The notes: generated by a model not told the origin, from the letters alone. 64,000 bases of DNA from Bacillus sp. B15-48 (GCF_016879755.1 NZ_WOFU01000005.1:1-64000), one strand, 5' to 3'; numbered from the stretch's first letter, positions 1 through 9,245 are shown. Made by a program: numbers and translations.

Positions 1-81
1 TTTTAAAGATTCGCTCGACTTGCATGTATTAGGCACGCCGCCAGCGTTCGTCCTGAGCCAGGATCAAACTCTCCAAATAAG
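1..81 (-). rRNA. rrs: 16S ribosomal RNA, 5' end only
   Basis: The reverse complement carries the universal 16S 5' sequence, including AGAGTTTGATCCTGGCTCAG and the following ACGAACGCTGGCGGCG block. The gene reads leftward and leaves the window after about 80 bases, so only the 5' domain start is present. The mature 5' end is placed by analogy with Bacillus 16S (a T-rich stretch just before GGAGAGTTTGATC) and may be off by a few bases. Confidence 0.97.
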
Positions 82-175
82 AGTAAGCTTTAGCTCATAA
101 AATAAAACGTTGGCTCATGTTCTCTATATTAATAGAAGAAACACGATAAATATTGTTTGTTGACGCTTGTTTGTT

Positions 176-191
176 TAGTTTTCAAAGAGCA
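176..191 (-). promoter_or_regulatory. rrn leader boxA-like antitermination site
   Basis: The minus strand reads TGCTCTTTGAAAACTA between the promoter and the 16S start. This matches the boxA motif used by NusB/NusE in Bacillus rRNA leaders. Assignment rests on sequence and position only. Confidence 0.6.
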
Positions 192-222
192 ATTATCACT
201 GCCGTTTTAGCGACAGAATCTT

Positions 223-251
223 ATAATACAACATTTACTTCAACTCGTCAA
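223..251 (-). promoter_or_regulatory. rRNA operon promoter
   Basis: On the minus strand there is TTGACG, a 17-nt spacer, then TATTAT, about 145 bases upstream of the 16S 5' end. The spacing is ideal for sigma-A and the position is right for an rrn P2-type promoter. No second promoter was resolved further upstream. Confidence 0.8.
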
Positions 252-458
252 TATTTTTTTGCGAAAAGTTTTTGTGTTGTGTTTGTTTTTAAAAATTGCT
301 ACCGAAGCAGCTAAATTAGAATAACATCATTGCTATATATAAATCAATAGTAAAATTTTACAATATGACTATTTCTTAAAGTTTGCTGATATTGGATTAT
401 TCTATCCCTAAAGTTTAATACTCTCTCATTCGTATAAAATCATTCATTAACTGATAAC

Positions 459-500
459 AAAAAGCGAACCGAGCCATTCTATTCTCCGTTCGCTTTTTTT
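459..500 (-). terminator. Terminator after the thiolase gene
   Basis: AAAAAGCGAAC and GTTCGCTTTTTTT form an inverted repeat around an 18-nt loop. On the minus strand it lies about 85 bases past the thiolase stop and ends in a T tract. A/T tracts on both sides mean it could act in both directions. Confidence 0.75.
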
Positions 501-585
501 AGTTATTAAACTTTCTTTTCCCTTCATTTATAGGCTAGATGGGACTCGTTTTCCTTAAGCAAGTAAGGAATGAAGCAGTAGTTTT

Positions 586-1770
586 TTAGTCTTGTAGTGA
601 TTCCACAATCAAGGCGACCGCAGGTCCACCACCGGCACATAGTGAGGCACAACCATACTTAGAACCACGACGATGCATTTCATAGATTAACGTGGTCAAC
701 AATCTCGCTCCAGTACAGCCAACAGGATGACCTAATGAAATACCAGAACCATTTGCATTCACACGATCCATCGGAATATTTAGTTCACGATTGACAGCTA
801 AAAATTGGGATGCAAAAGCTTCATTTAATTCCCAATAATCAATATCGTCCTTTTGCAAGCCAGCAAATTGTAAAGCCTTATGTACTGCCGGAACAACCCC
901 AATACCCATTCTTTTAGGATCTACTGCAGCGGATGCGGATGCGACGATTCTAGCTAACGGCTTTAATCCCAGTTCAATCGCCTTTTCCTTCGCCATCAAG
1001 ATGACAGCTGCTCCGCCGTCATTTAGGCTAGAAGCATTTCCGGCTGTTACGGTTCCATCTTTTTTAAAGGCAGGCCTTAATTTCGACAATCTCTCGAGAC
1101 TCGTGTTTGAATTAGGATGTTCATCATTAACAATTGTTGTCGTTGCTCGTTTCGTCTTCACTTCAACAGGGGCAATTTCTTGTTTGAACGTTTCATTTTC
1201 AATCGCATCACATGCCCTTTGATGACTAATGATTGAAAGTTCATCTTGTTCTTTACGGCTAATCTGATACTCCTCGGCAAGTGTTTCAGCCGTTACGCCC
1301 ATATGATAATCATTGAAAGCATCTATTAATGCATCATGTAGCAAGGAGTCCACCATTGAACTATTCCCCATCTTCAAACCTTCGCGAACCTTCGGTAACA
1401 AATAAGGAACATTCGTCATACTTTCGTAGCCAACTGCTGCTCCAGTGTCAATCTTGCCTAGCATGATATTTTGGGCGACGATTTCTACTGCACGTAACGA
1501 TGAAGGACACTGTTGATTAATCGTGGAAGCAACGGTCTCTACGGAACAGCCAGCTCCTAATGCGACTTGGCGAGCGGTATTTCCTTTACAACCAGCTTGG
1601 TATATATGCCCCCCTACCACTTCCTCAATTTGATTTGCTTCGATCCCGCTAGCTTCAATCGCTGCTTTCAAAGCATGTACCCCTAAATCCACTGCGGTTA
1701 AATCTTTAAAAGCTCCAAAATAATCACCAATGGGTGTTCTTTTTGCACTAACAATAACAACTTCACGCAT
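586..1770 (-). CDS. Acetyl-CoA acetyltransferase family thiolase
   Basis: Thiolase of 394 residues, the usual length for the family. It cleaves 3-oxoacyl-CoA with CoA, or condenses two acyl-CoAs. The N-terminus REVVIVSAKRTPIG is typical; the nucleophilic Cys lies in QQCPSS, the His in GHPVGCTGA and the second Cys in CAGGGPA. Start chosen at the ATG preceded by GGAGG; the longer frame upstream (to 1833) has no ribosome site. It is the last gene of the leftward acyl-CoA cluster and would supply the final thiolytic step. Substrate chain length cannot be read from sequence; a 3-oxoadipyl-CoA thiolase role is possible from context. Confidence 0.9.
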   Translation of the reverse strand: MREVVIVSAKRTPIGDYFGAFKDLTAVDLGVHALKAAIEASGIEANQIEEVVGGHIYQAGCKGNTARQVALGAGCSVETVASTINQQCPSSLRAVEIVAQNIMLGKIDTGAAVGYESMTNVPYLLPKVREGLKMGNSSMVDSLLHDALIDAFNDYHMGVTAETLAEEYQISRKEQDELSIISHQRACDAIENETFKQEIAPVEVKTKRATTTIVNDEHPNSNTSLERLSKLRPAFKKDGTVTAGNASSLNDGGAAVILMAKEKAIELGLKPLARIVASASAAVDPKRMGIGVVPAVHKALQFAGLQKDDIDYWELNEAFASQFLAVNRELNIPMDRVNANGSGISLGHPVGCTGARLLTTLIYEMHRRGSKYGCASLCAGGGPAVALIVESLQD

Positions 1771-2124
1771 AGCTAGTTCCTCCAATACATTTTTATTTGA
1801 TAAAAATTCATAATCAGAAAATATACTTTCCAAAGCTACCTACTCTATTTCCCCTTTATAAACGTAATTATCCTAAGGGAAAACTAAAAAACTGTAAACT
1901 ACCCTTAGTATTTTGCCTATCCTTTGCAGTTCATTAAGGAGCAAGTTCTCAAAATACACATGTCACTTTTTGGACGAACGATTAGTATTAATTTTATAGT
2001 AAATATTCCAAATTTTCAACAAAATATGACATAGTTTAATTGATTGAAAACCGTGCCCCTGTTTTCTTGAAGTATCTACAATGGCGAAGTAAAATAATGA
2101 TTATTATGCATATTGGAGGAAAAG
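1771..2124. other. Intergenic region, nothing recognised
   Basis: About 350 bases separate the divergent thiolase and DUF2536 genes. The stretch is AT-rich; I see no RNA gene, coding remnant or convincing operator. A promoter for the short rightward gene must lie here, but no clear -35/-10 pair was found. Confidence 0.5.
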
Positions 2125-2361
2125 ATGAGTTTACAACTAAATTTAGATTTTTATGAAGATAAGATTGAATTCTATGAAGCTGAAAGCATCAAAGCGCTAG
2201 AAGAAAAAATCCAAGCCCAAATTGAAAACAACAAAGCCCTTATGCTCACAGTTCATTCTGTCTCCCATCAAATGTACGTTAGTGAAGAAGGGCGCCGCTT
2301 TTATAGTGCAGTCGTACATTTTAAACTCAAGCAAAATGTCGGTTTTCCGAGCGGATCCTAA
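2125..2361 (+). CDS. DUF2536 family protein (YrzA-like)
   Basis: A 78-residue soluble protein of unknown function. The order of conserved elements, an N-terminal SLQL start, a Glu/Lys-rich middle, then SVSHQ and SAVVHFK near the C-terminus, matches my memory of Bacillus YrzA (DUF2536). The ATG at 2125 is preceded by GGAGG; an in-frame TTG 12 bases upstream overlaps that ribosome site and was rejected. It stands alone and reads opposite to the catabolic cluster on both sides. Confidence 0.75.
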   Translation: MSLQLNLDFYEDKIEFYEAESIKALEEKIQAQIENNKALMLTVHSVSHQMYVSEEGRRFYSAVVHFKLKQNVGFPSGS

Positions 2362-2404
2362 AACAGGACTAACAAGGAAAAAATCAGAATGCTTAAAATA
2401 TTAA

Positions 2405-2433
2405 GAGTCGGGCAGGACTCTCCTACCCGACTC
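2405..2433 (+). terminator. GC-rich hairpin after the DUF2536 gene
   Basis: GAGTCGGG pairs with CCCGACTC. A second hairpin with stem AGCCACAG/CTGTGGCT follows at 2462-2496. Neither has a T tract, so termination is plausible but not assured. Confidence 0.4.
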
Positions 2434-2561
2434 AACAGTCATTTATCGATTATTTAACGTTAGCCACAGTGTGTTTCTACCTATCGCGCTGTGGCTTCTA
2501 CAGTTGGTTCAATCAGCGTTAGTTTGTATTTAAAGTGATTCCTATAAGACTTTTAAACCGT

Positions 2562-3992
2562 TTACCCTTTATTTTGATAAACAACAGAAATCGTTTTTAA
2601 TTCCACGTATTCATCTAAGCCATACTTGCTGCCTTCTGTGCCTAATCCGCTTTCTTTTATTCCGCCAAATGGCGCTTGGGCAGCAAATGGTGCTGGATCA
2701 TTGACACCAACCATTCCGTATTCTAATTTTTCAGAAACACGGTACATTCTAGACAAATCATTCGTATAGAAATAGGAAGCAAGTCCATATTCAATATTAT
2801 TGGCTTTTTCAATTACTTCTTCTTCTGTTGAGAAACGGATTAACGGCGCTACAGGCCCAAATGTTTCCTCATGAGTGATTTTCATATCCTCTTTAACATT
2901 TAGCAATACGGTAGGCAAGAAGAACGTGCCTTTTTCATAGCCTTCACCCGTTGGCGCACTTCCACCACAAAGAACTTTAGCCCCTTTGTTTTTCGCATCT
3001 TCGATTTGCTCTACGACTTTATCGATTGCGCTTTGGTTAACGAGCGGTCCAACTTGTGTCGTTTCGTCAAGACCATTGCCCACCACTAAAGAAGCCGCTT
3101 TTTTAGCAAAAAGCTCTGAAAACTTTTCATAAACAGAATCATGAACATAGATGCGATTCGCGCAGACGCATTGCTGTCCTGTTGATGAGTACTTACTCTT
3201 AAGCGCCCCCTCGACAGCCAACTCTAGGTCTGCATCCTCAAACACGATAAAAGGAGCGTGCCCTCCTAACTCCATTGAAACGCGCTTTACTGTATCAGCA
3301 GATTGTTTAATGAGAAGTTTTCCCACATCGGTCGAACCGGTAAAGGAAATTTTTCTTACATCCTTGTTGCTCATTATTTCACCAACAATGTCACCTGAAT
3401 TTCCGATGACTAAGTTTACGACTCCTTTAGGAAAGCCAACCTCATCAAGTATTTTAAATAGTTCCAATGAAGATAATGGAGCTTCCCGCGAAGGCCGCAA
3501 TACAACCGTACAACCCACCGCTAAAGCAGGCGCCAATTTTCTCGCACTCATTGATAAAGGGAAATTCCATGGCGTAATTGCCGCTACCACACCAACTGGC
3601 TGCTTAATAACGGAAATTTTTTTATTAGGAGCAGAGGCAGGGATGAGGTCACCGTAAACTCTGCGTGCTTCTTCTGCGTACCATTCAAAATAAGAAATTG
3701 AACTGTCTACTTCATAACGTGCATTTTGAATCGCTTTTCCCATCTCTCTTGTTATCGTCTCAGCTAAATATTCCTTTTTTTCCTTTAATTTAGCAACAAC
3801 TTTATGCAAGTAAGCAGCTCGTTGCTCTCCAGTAAGGGCTGACCATTCCAGGAAGGCTTCTTTCGCTGCTTTAATCGCTTGTTTAGTTTCTTCTTTTCCA
3901 ACCTTAGAAACTTCCCCAACAAGCTCCCCATTGGCTGGATTGACAATCTCAATTACTTGATTCGTTTTAATCCACTCACCGTTTATATACAT
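2562..3992 (-). CDS. NAD(P)-dependent semialdehyde dehydrogenase (GabD-like)
   Basis: Aldehyde dehydrogenase superfamily enzyme of 476 residues that oxidises an aldehyde, probably an omega-semialdehyde, to the acid. The general-base Glu is in MELGGHAP and the catalytic Cys in GQQCVCAN; the Rossmann loop motif FTGSTDVGK is present. Closest in appearance to succinate-semialdehyde dehydrogenases. An ATG with a GGAGG-type site opens the gene. It sits between the thiolase and the enoyl-CoA hydratase, so its acid product may be the substrate for the CoA-transferase at the head of the cluster. Succinate, glutarate and adipate semialdehydes are all possible. Confidence 0.88.
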   Translation of the reverse strand: MYINGEWIKTNQVIEIVNPANGELVGEVSKVGKEETKQAIKAAKEAFLEWSALTGEQRAAYLHKVVAKLKEKKEYLAETITREMGKAIQNARYEVDSSISYFEWYAEEARRVYGDLIPASAPNKKISVIKQPVGVVAAITPWNFPLSMSARKLAPALAVGCTVVLRPSREAPLSSLELFKILDEVGFPKGVVNLVIGNSGDIVGEIMSNKDVRKISFTGSTDVGKLLIKQSADTVKRVSMELGGHAPFIVFEDADLELAVEGALKSKYSSTGQQCVCANRIYVHDSVYEKFSELFAKKAASLVVGNGLDETTQVGPLVNQSAIDKVVEQIEDAKNKGAKVLCGGSAPTGEGYEKGTFFLPTVLLNVKEDMKITHEETFGPVAPLIRFSTEEEVIEKANNIEYGLASYFYTNDLSRMYRVSEKLEYGMVGVNDPAPFAAQAPFGGIKESGLGTEGSKYGLDEYVELKTISVVYQNKG

Positions 3993-4038
3993 TTTTTTAC
4001 CTCCATTCGTTTCTAGTTATTTAAACTTGGAGAACTCG

Positions 4039-4815
4039 TTATTTTCCAGTAAAGTTCGCTTGTCGTTTTTCAAGAAAGGCCTGTGTTCCTTCATTTTTAT
4101 CTTCGGTTCCAAACAAGACTGTCTGTGCTAGTTTTTCAATCGCTAATGCTGTGTCCATGTCAACATCATATCCATTGTTAATGACAAGTTTAGCCATTCT
4201 CGTCGCCAAAGGACCTTTTGCTAAAATCTTTTCAGCCTTTGTTTTTGTTACATGCCACAACTTTTCCATTGGGACAGCAGCTGATACTAAGCCTATTTGT
4301 TCCGCCATACTTGCTGTAATGATTTCCCCAGTCAAAATCATATCTAACGCTCTACCTTTGCCAATGATACGGGCTAAACGCTGGGTTCCGCCTGCTCCAG
4401 GAATAATCGATAAATTAAGCTCTGGTAAACCGAGTTTCGCATGTTCAGCCGCGACACGAATATCACAAGCCAAAGCAAGTTCGCACCCTCCACCTAAGGC
4501 AAAACCATTAATCGCAGCAATGGTCGGTTTCGTGCAATTTTCAATCTTACGGTAAACACCGGACATCCCCGGAATTAGAGCATCGGCTGGTCGCTTTTCA
4601 CGCAATTGGCGAATATCTGCCCCAGCGGCAAATGACTTTTCACCTGCACCGGTAAAAATAATGACGCCAACTTCCTCATCCTTTTCAAGAGTCTCTAATG
4701 CATGCGTCATTTCAGCTAACGTTTCGTTGTCTAATGCATTTCTAACATCTGGGCGATTTAATTTAATGACCCCAATTCGGTCCTCACGTTCAATCAGAAT
4801 ATTTTCGTATACCAC
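4039..4815 (-). CDS. Enoyl-CoA hydratase/isomerase family protein
   Basis: Crotonase-fold enzyme of 258 residues, the normal length. The oxyanion-hole segments AAGADIRQL and GFALGGGCELAL are present, with the catalytic Glu positions in the LPELNLSIIPGAGGTQRL region. It would hydrate a trans-2-enoyl-CoA to 3-hydroxyacyl-CoA. The gene begins with GTG, seven bases after AAGGGGG. It follows the acyl-CoA dehydrogenase with a 46-base gap, consistent with sequential steps of one beta-oxidation spiral. Confidence 0.9.
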   Translation of the reverse strand: MVYENILIEREDRIGVIKLNRPDVRNALDNETLAEMTHALETLEKDEEVGVIIFTGAGEKSFAAGADIRQLREKRPADALIPGMSGVYRKIENCTKPTIAAINGFALGGGCELALACDIRVAAEHAKLGLPELNLSIIPGAGGTQRLARIIGKGRALDMILTGEIITASMAEQIGLVSAAVPMEKLWHVTKTKAEKILAKGPLATRMAKLVINNGYDVDMDTALAIEKLAQTVLFGTEDKNEGTQAFLEKRQANFTGK

Positions 4816-4861
4816 TCGATTTCCCCCTTACACATAGACCTTTTTACATCGCATGGTCGGA

Positions 4862-6022
4862 TTATGATAGATATTCTCGCTTCAACTGTGCAGCAATGAT
4901 ATTTTTCTGGATTTCAGATGTTCCTTCATAAATTTTCGTGATTCGCGCATCCCGATAGAAACGTTCAATCGGGTACTCCGCAATATAACCAATTCCACCG
5001 TGAATCTGAACTGCCTTGTCTGCGACACGATTGTAAACTTCAGAACCAAATAATTTCACCATTGCCGCTTCCTTGATGACCTTCTTCTCTTGATCAACCA
5101 TTTCAGCAACACGGTATGTCATGCTTCGCAATGCTTCTGTTTCCGTAGCCATTTCCGCTAAATAGTGTTGAATGATTTGCTGTTCAAAAATTGGCTTTCC
5201 AAACTGGATTCGTTCATTTGCATAATTGATAGACAATTCTATTAGTTTTTCACAAGAACCTAGATTTCTAGCGGCTAGTCCTGCCCGTCCGTTAGCAAGA
5301 ATTTTTAATGCATTCACATAGCCTTGCCCTTCTTCACCAAGAACGTTTTCAACCGGAACTTCACAATCTTCAAAGAAGATTTCCGCCGAATGTGAGCCAT
5401 GAAGGCCCATTTTCTTTTCGTTTTTCCCGATAATGAATCCAGGGAAATCTTTCTCGACGATAAAAGAAGTAATCCCTTTTGCACCTTTGCTTGCATCCGT
5501 AACAGCCATCACCGTAAATACACCCGCAATTGGTGCATTAGTAATATAATGCTTACTCCCATTTAAGATGTATTTATCTCCTTTTCTTACCGCTGTGGTT
5601 TTCAAATTGGTCGCATGGGAACCTGCACTTGGTTCTGTTAAAGCAAAGGCACCAATCATTTCTCCACTCGCCATTTTTGGTAAGTACTTTCGTTTTTGCT
5701 CTTCATTTCCCATTTCAACAATTCCGACAGAACCAATCCCTGTATGAGCACCGATAACGGTTGTGTATCCATTATGTGTTCGACCAAGTTCTTCATAAAT
5801 GGCACATTTGCCAACCATTCCAATTCCGATTCCACCATATTCTTCGGGAATGCTAAGTCCAAATAAGCCCATTTCTTTGGACATATTCAAGATTTTCTCA
5901 GGAATGGAATCTGTCTCTTCGATTTCCATCGCTAGTGGGTCAACTTCATTATCGATAAAATCTCTTACGCCTTCTTTTAAAAAGGTAATATCTTCAGAGA
6001 ATTGGGTTAGCATATTTGTCAC
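4862..6022 (-). CDS. Acyl-CoA dehydrogenase
   Basis: FAD-dependent acyl-CoA dehydrogenase of about 386 residues. It has FALTEPSAGSHA (FAD/substrate contacts), the C-terminal QIHGGIGYIAEYPIERFYRDA block and the catalytic-Glu segment YEGTSEIQ. It oxidises acyl-CoA to 2-enoyl-CoA and would pass electrons to ETF, which is not in this window. Start is ambiguous: GTG at 6022 or ATG at 6013, both downstream of AGGAAGGA. The 3-hydroxyacyl-CoA dehydrogenase gene ends 8 bases upstream, so the genes are co-transcribed. A dicarboxyl-CoA substrate is an inference from neighbours. Confidence 0.9.
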   Translation of the reverse strand: MTNMLTQFSEDITFLKEGVRDFIDNEVDPLAMEIEETDSIPEKILNMSKEMGLFGLSIPEEYGGIGIGMVGKCAIYEELGRTHNGYTTVIGAHTGIGSVGIVEMGNEEQKRKYLPKMASGEMIGAFALTEPSAGSHATNLKTTAVRKGDKYILNGSKHYITNAPIAGVFTVMAVTDASKGAKGITSFIVEKDFPGFIIGKNEKKMGLHGSHSAEIFFEDCEVPVENVLGEEGQGYVNALKILANGRAGLAARNLGSCEKLIELSINYANERIQFGKPIFEQQIIQHYLAEMATETEALRSMTYRVAEMVDQEKKVIKEAAMVKLFGSEVYNRVADKAVQIHGGIGYIAEYPIERFYRDARITKIYEGTSEIQKNIIAAQLKREYLS

Positions 6023-6030
6023 GTTCCTTC

Positions 6031-6882
6031 CTATTTATTATAATCGTAAAATCCACGACCAGATTTTCTACCTAAACGCCCTGCTTTTACATATTTTTCT
6101 AGAATTGGAGCTGGACGATACTTTTCACCTAATTTTGAATATAAATATTCCATATTTCGCAAACGGCTGTCTAAACCAACGAGGTCAGCTAGTTCAAGCG
6201 GCCCCATCGGATGGTTTAAACCAAGTTTAATTGCTTTATCAATATCTTCAGCTGATGCGACACCTTCCATCAGCATATTCATCGCTTCATTTCCAATCAA
6301 GCAGTTCATCCGGCTTGTGACAAACCCAGGAAACTCGTTGACTTCAACCGTTTCTTTCCCCATCTGTTCAGAAACACATTTGATTGTTTCAACCGTTTCA
6401 TCGGAGGAATCTAATCCACGAATGATTTCAACTAACTTCATGCGATGTACTGGATTGAAGAAATGCATCGCCACACATTGCTCCGGTCTTTTCGTTGCCG
6501 CACCGATTTCGGTCGGACTCATTGTCGATGTATTTGTCGCTAAAATCGCATGTGCAGGTGCCCATTCATCCGCTTGTTGGAAGATTTTGATTTTTAACTC
6601 CATTTTTTCTAGAGCTGCTTCAATCATTAAGTCAGTATTGGATACCGCTTCTTTCAACTCAGTTGTAAAACTTAAGTTGGCAATTGCCGCCGCTGCCTTG
6701 CCGACTTCGATGAAGCCCTTGTCTTCACCTTTATTTAAAAGTCCTTCAATATATTCTTTCGCATTTTGCGCCGCTTGTTCAGAAATATCTTGTAATGTCA
6801 CTTTGAAACCTGCTAATGCAGCGGTATAAGCAATGCCTCTGCCCATCGTTCCGCCGCCGATTACTGCGATATGTTTAACCAT
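6031..6882 (-). CDS. 3-hydroxybutyryl-CoA dehydrogenase family protein
   Basis: NAD-dependent 3-hydroxyacyl-CoA dehydrogenase of 283 residues. The N-terminal Rossmann motif GGGTMGRGIAY, the catalytic His in MHFFNPVHRMKLVE and the C-terminal domain ending RKSGRGFYDYNK are all present. Start set at the ATG after AAGGAGAAGGGAG; the longer frame overlaps the upstream CoA-transferase gene. One base separates it from that gene's stop, which suggests coupled translation. Confidence 0.92.
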   Translation of the reverse strand: MVKHIAVIGGGTMGRGIAYTAALAGFKVTLQDISEQAAQNAKEYIEGLLNKGEDKGFIEVGKAAAAIANLSFTTELKEAVSNTDLMIEAALEKMELKIKIFQQADEWAPAHAILATNTSTMSPTEIGAATKRPEQCVAMHFFNPVHRMKLVEIIRGLDSSDETVETIKCVSEQMGKETVEVNEFPGFVTSRMNCLIGNEAMNMLMEGVASAEDIDKAIKLGLNHPMGPLELADLVGLDSRLRNMEYLYSKLGEKYRPAPILEKYVKAGRLGRKSGRGFYDYNK

Positions 6883-6883
6883 A

Positions 6884-8071
6884 TTAAATAACTCCCTTCT
6901 CCTTAAAGCTTTTAAGATCTTCGCTACCATACCCAAGTGCTTGTAACACTTCATCTGTGTTTTCACTTAATAAAGGCGGTGCTTTCCGAATCGCTCCTGG
7001 TGTTTCTGATAGTTTTAATGGAACACCTAGCATTTTCAGTGTACCAATGGTTGGATGCTCAACTTCTTGAACCATTTCGCGGTGGATCACTTGAGGATGT
7101 TCTAAAAGTTCAGCAATGTTATTAATTGGTCCGCTCGGAACACCGGCTCGTTTTAACACATCAATAATTTCTGCTGTTTCTTTTGTCTTTGTATATTCTG
7201 TTAAGATCCCAACGAGCTCTTCTCTGTTGGCAACACGATTGATGTTTTCGGCATATTTTGGATGCTCTTTTAAATCATGAAGTTTCAGTGCGTCACACAT
7301 TTTTTTCCATAGCCAATCATTTGGAACGCCAATGATGACATGACCGTCTTTCGTTTCAAAGGCTTGATATGGAACGAGCGATGGATGAGCTGAGCCTAAA
7401 CGCCCCGGTGCTTTTCCAGTTGCTAATACGTTTTGACCTAAATAATTGGTCAATGAAACAATCGTTTCTAATAAGGAAGATTCTACACATTGACCTTTTC
7501 CCGTTTTTTCACGAGCATGAATAGCAAGGACGACGCCAAGAGCGGCATAGAGGCCTGTTGCTAAATCCACAATTGAAAAGCCAACCTTAACAGGAGCTCT
7601 TCCTTCCTCCCCAGTCACACTCATTAGTCCACCGAATCCTTGCATAATTAAATCGTAAGCTGGTTCGTCTTTCATCGGACCAGTACGCCCAAACCCGCTG
7701 ACCGCACAATAAACGAGTCGAGGGTTGATTTCTTTAAGCACGTCATAGCCTAAGCCAAACTTCTCCATTGTGCCGTTGCGGAAGTTCTCAATTAATACAT
7801 CAGCATCCTTGACGAGTTCTTTAACAATCTTTTGTCCTTCTTCCGACTTCAAGTTCAACGTAATGCTTTTTTTATTTTTATTAAGACTCATAAAATAGCA
7901 AGATTCACCATTGATTTCGGGTGGAGTATAGCTCCGGGTTTCATCCCCAATGCCCGGTTGTTCAACCTTGATTACTTCCGCGCCCATATCCGCTAATTGC
8001 ATACTACAAAACGGACCCGCAAGTGTTCTTGAAAGTTCAATTACCTTAATCCCTTCTAATGGACCAGCCAT
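6884..8071 (-). CDS. Family III (CaiB/BaiF) CoA-transferase
   Basis: CoA-transferase of 395 residues, first gene of the leftward cluster. The N-terminus (IKVIELSRTLAGPFCSMQLADMG), the DVLIENFRNGTM segment and the DLIMQGFGG region with the family's catalytic Asp are typical. Family III enzymes move CoA from a donor thioester to a carboxylic acid, here presumably the acid made by the semialdehyde dehydrogenase. The ATG follows GGAGGG by seven bases. Palindromes that could bind the divergent IclR regulator lie upstream. Formyl-CoA or succinyl-CoA dependence cannot be told from sequence. Confidence 0.9.
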   Translation of the reverse strand: MAGPLEGIKVIELSRTLAGPFCSMQLADMGAEVIKVEQPGIGDETRSYTPPEINGESCYFMSLNKNKKSITLNLKSEEGQKIVKELVKDADVLIENFRNGTMEKFGLGYDVLKEINPRLVYCAVSGFGRTGPMKDEPAYDLIMQGFGGLMSVTGEEGRAPVKVGFSIVDLATGLYAALGVVLAIHAREKTGKGQCVESSLLETIVSLTNYLGQNVLATGKAPGRLGSAHPSLVPYQAFETKDGHVIIGVPNDWLWKKMCDALKLHDLKEHPKYAENINRVANREELVGILTEYTKTKETAEIIDVLKRAGVPSGPINNIAELLEHPQVIHREMVQEVEHPTIGTLKMLGVPLKLSETPGAIRKAPPLLSENTDEVLQALGYGSEDLKSFKEKGVI

Positions 8072-8127
8072 TCGAATCCCTCCTCTGTCAAAAATCGTTC
8101 CCCCTTGTTCCGTTCACACTATTTAAA

Positions 8128-8216
8128 TTCCGCATACGGAACAACATACCCGGAAAGTTCTTCTTACCTAAAAGAACATCTGAATTTCGATGGAATTTAT
8201 GTTCCGTATACGGTAT
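8128..8216. promoter_or_regulatory. Paired palindromic operators, likely for the IclR regulator
   Basis: TTCCGCATACGGAA lies at 8128-8141 and TTCCGTATACGGTA at 8202-8215. The two are near-identical palindromes about 74 bases (seven helical turns) apart, upstream of the CoA-transferase gene. IclR-family regulators bind such palindromes. The second overlaps a TATAAT-like sequence. A different short palindrome, TGTACGGTACA, lies at 8372-8382 just before the regulator gene. Confidence 0.6.
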
Positions 8217-8400
8217 AATTTAACTATCCTTGGAACAATAATACCCTTAGTAAGCTAAATTCGTCAATATAATTTTTTGAAAATTTAAAAATGAAATAAT
8301 TTTGAAGCGAAGGAGTCATCATTTAACAAATTGACCCTTTACATTTCACTCTTCCTTACACTGAAATCATGTGTACGGTACATTAACGAGGAGGTTCACA

Positions 8401-9222
8401 ATGGAAAATACCAAACCAAAGGAAAAGTCGGAAGTCCCTGCTCTTGAATCAGCGATTAAAGTTTTAGAATACTTAAGCCGCTATACAACAAAGGAACGAT
8501 CCATATCGCAAATCGCCAAAAATTTATCTATTAATAAAAGTACCTGTCATCGAATTCTAAAAGTATTAAATCAATACCGCTATATCTCCTTTGATGAGGG
8601 AACGAAGCAGTACAATCTAGGTCCAGCTCTTCTCATTTTAGGTTCGAGAGCTGCCGAATTTATTGATTACCTCAAGCTTGCTAAGCCCCATCTTAAGTGG
8701 TTAGCAGAACAAACAGGGGTAACATGTGTATTGCTTGAACAAGCATCTGATGACCGATTAATGTATGTAGCAAAGGAAGAACCTGATCATCCTGATAACC
8801 ATATTCATGTATCAGTAAAACTAGGCCAGCAGTTCCCGTTAACAGGTGCTTCATTTGGCAAGTGTTATTTAGCTTATATTGAAGATGAAAAAAGGAATGA
8901 AATGATTCAGAAAGTAAATCTACAACCGTTTACTGATAAATCAATTATTGACATCGAAACGTTCTTGGATAGTTTAAATGACGTTCGGCAAAAGGGTTAT
9001 TCAGTGAGCTACGAAGAATATACCCAAGGCGTTTTCGGTGTTGCCGCACCAATTTTTAATTCATACGGCCAGATTTCCATGGTCATCGCCTGTCTCGGTT
9101 TCGCTTCCAATGCGAACGAAGAGTATGTCGCGTTTTGTGGTGAAAAACTAAAAGAAGCTTCAAAAGGGATTATGGACGCGATTGGCGGGGAGAAACCTGT
9201 ATTAGAGGAATGGAACCATTAA
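8401..9222 (+). CDS. IclR family transcriptional regulator
   Basis: Regulator of 273 residues. The N-terminal winged helix (residues ~10-75) contains SISQIAKNLSINKSTCHRILKVL; the C-terminal effector domain has TGASFGKCYLAY and the SVSYEEYTQGVFGVAAPIF block. Start at the ATG seven bases after GAGGAGG; an upstream in-frame ATG at 8371 overlaps the TGTACGGTACA palindrome. Divergent from the acyl-CoA catabolic genes, which it probably controls. Effector unknown. Confidence 0.9.
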   Translation: MENTKPKEKSEVPALESAIKVLEYLSRYTTKERSISQIAKNLSINKSTCHRILKVLNQYRYISFDEGTKQYNLGPALLILGSRAAEFIDYLKLAKPHLKWLAEQTGVTCVLLEQASDDRLMYVAKEEPDHPDNHIHVSVKLGQQFPLTGASFGKCYLAYIEDEKRNEMIQKVNLQPFTDKSIIDIETFLDSLNDVRQKGYSVSYEEYTQGVFGVAAPIFNSYGQISMVIACLGFASNANEEYVAFCGEKLKEASKGIMDAIGGEKPVLEEWNH

Positions 9223-9245
9223 GAAACAGATGGATTTTCTGTAGA

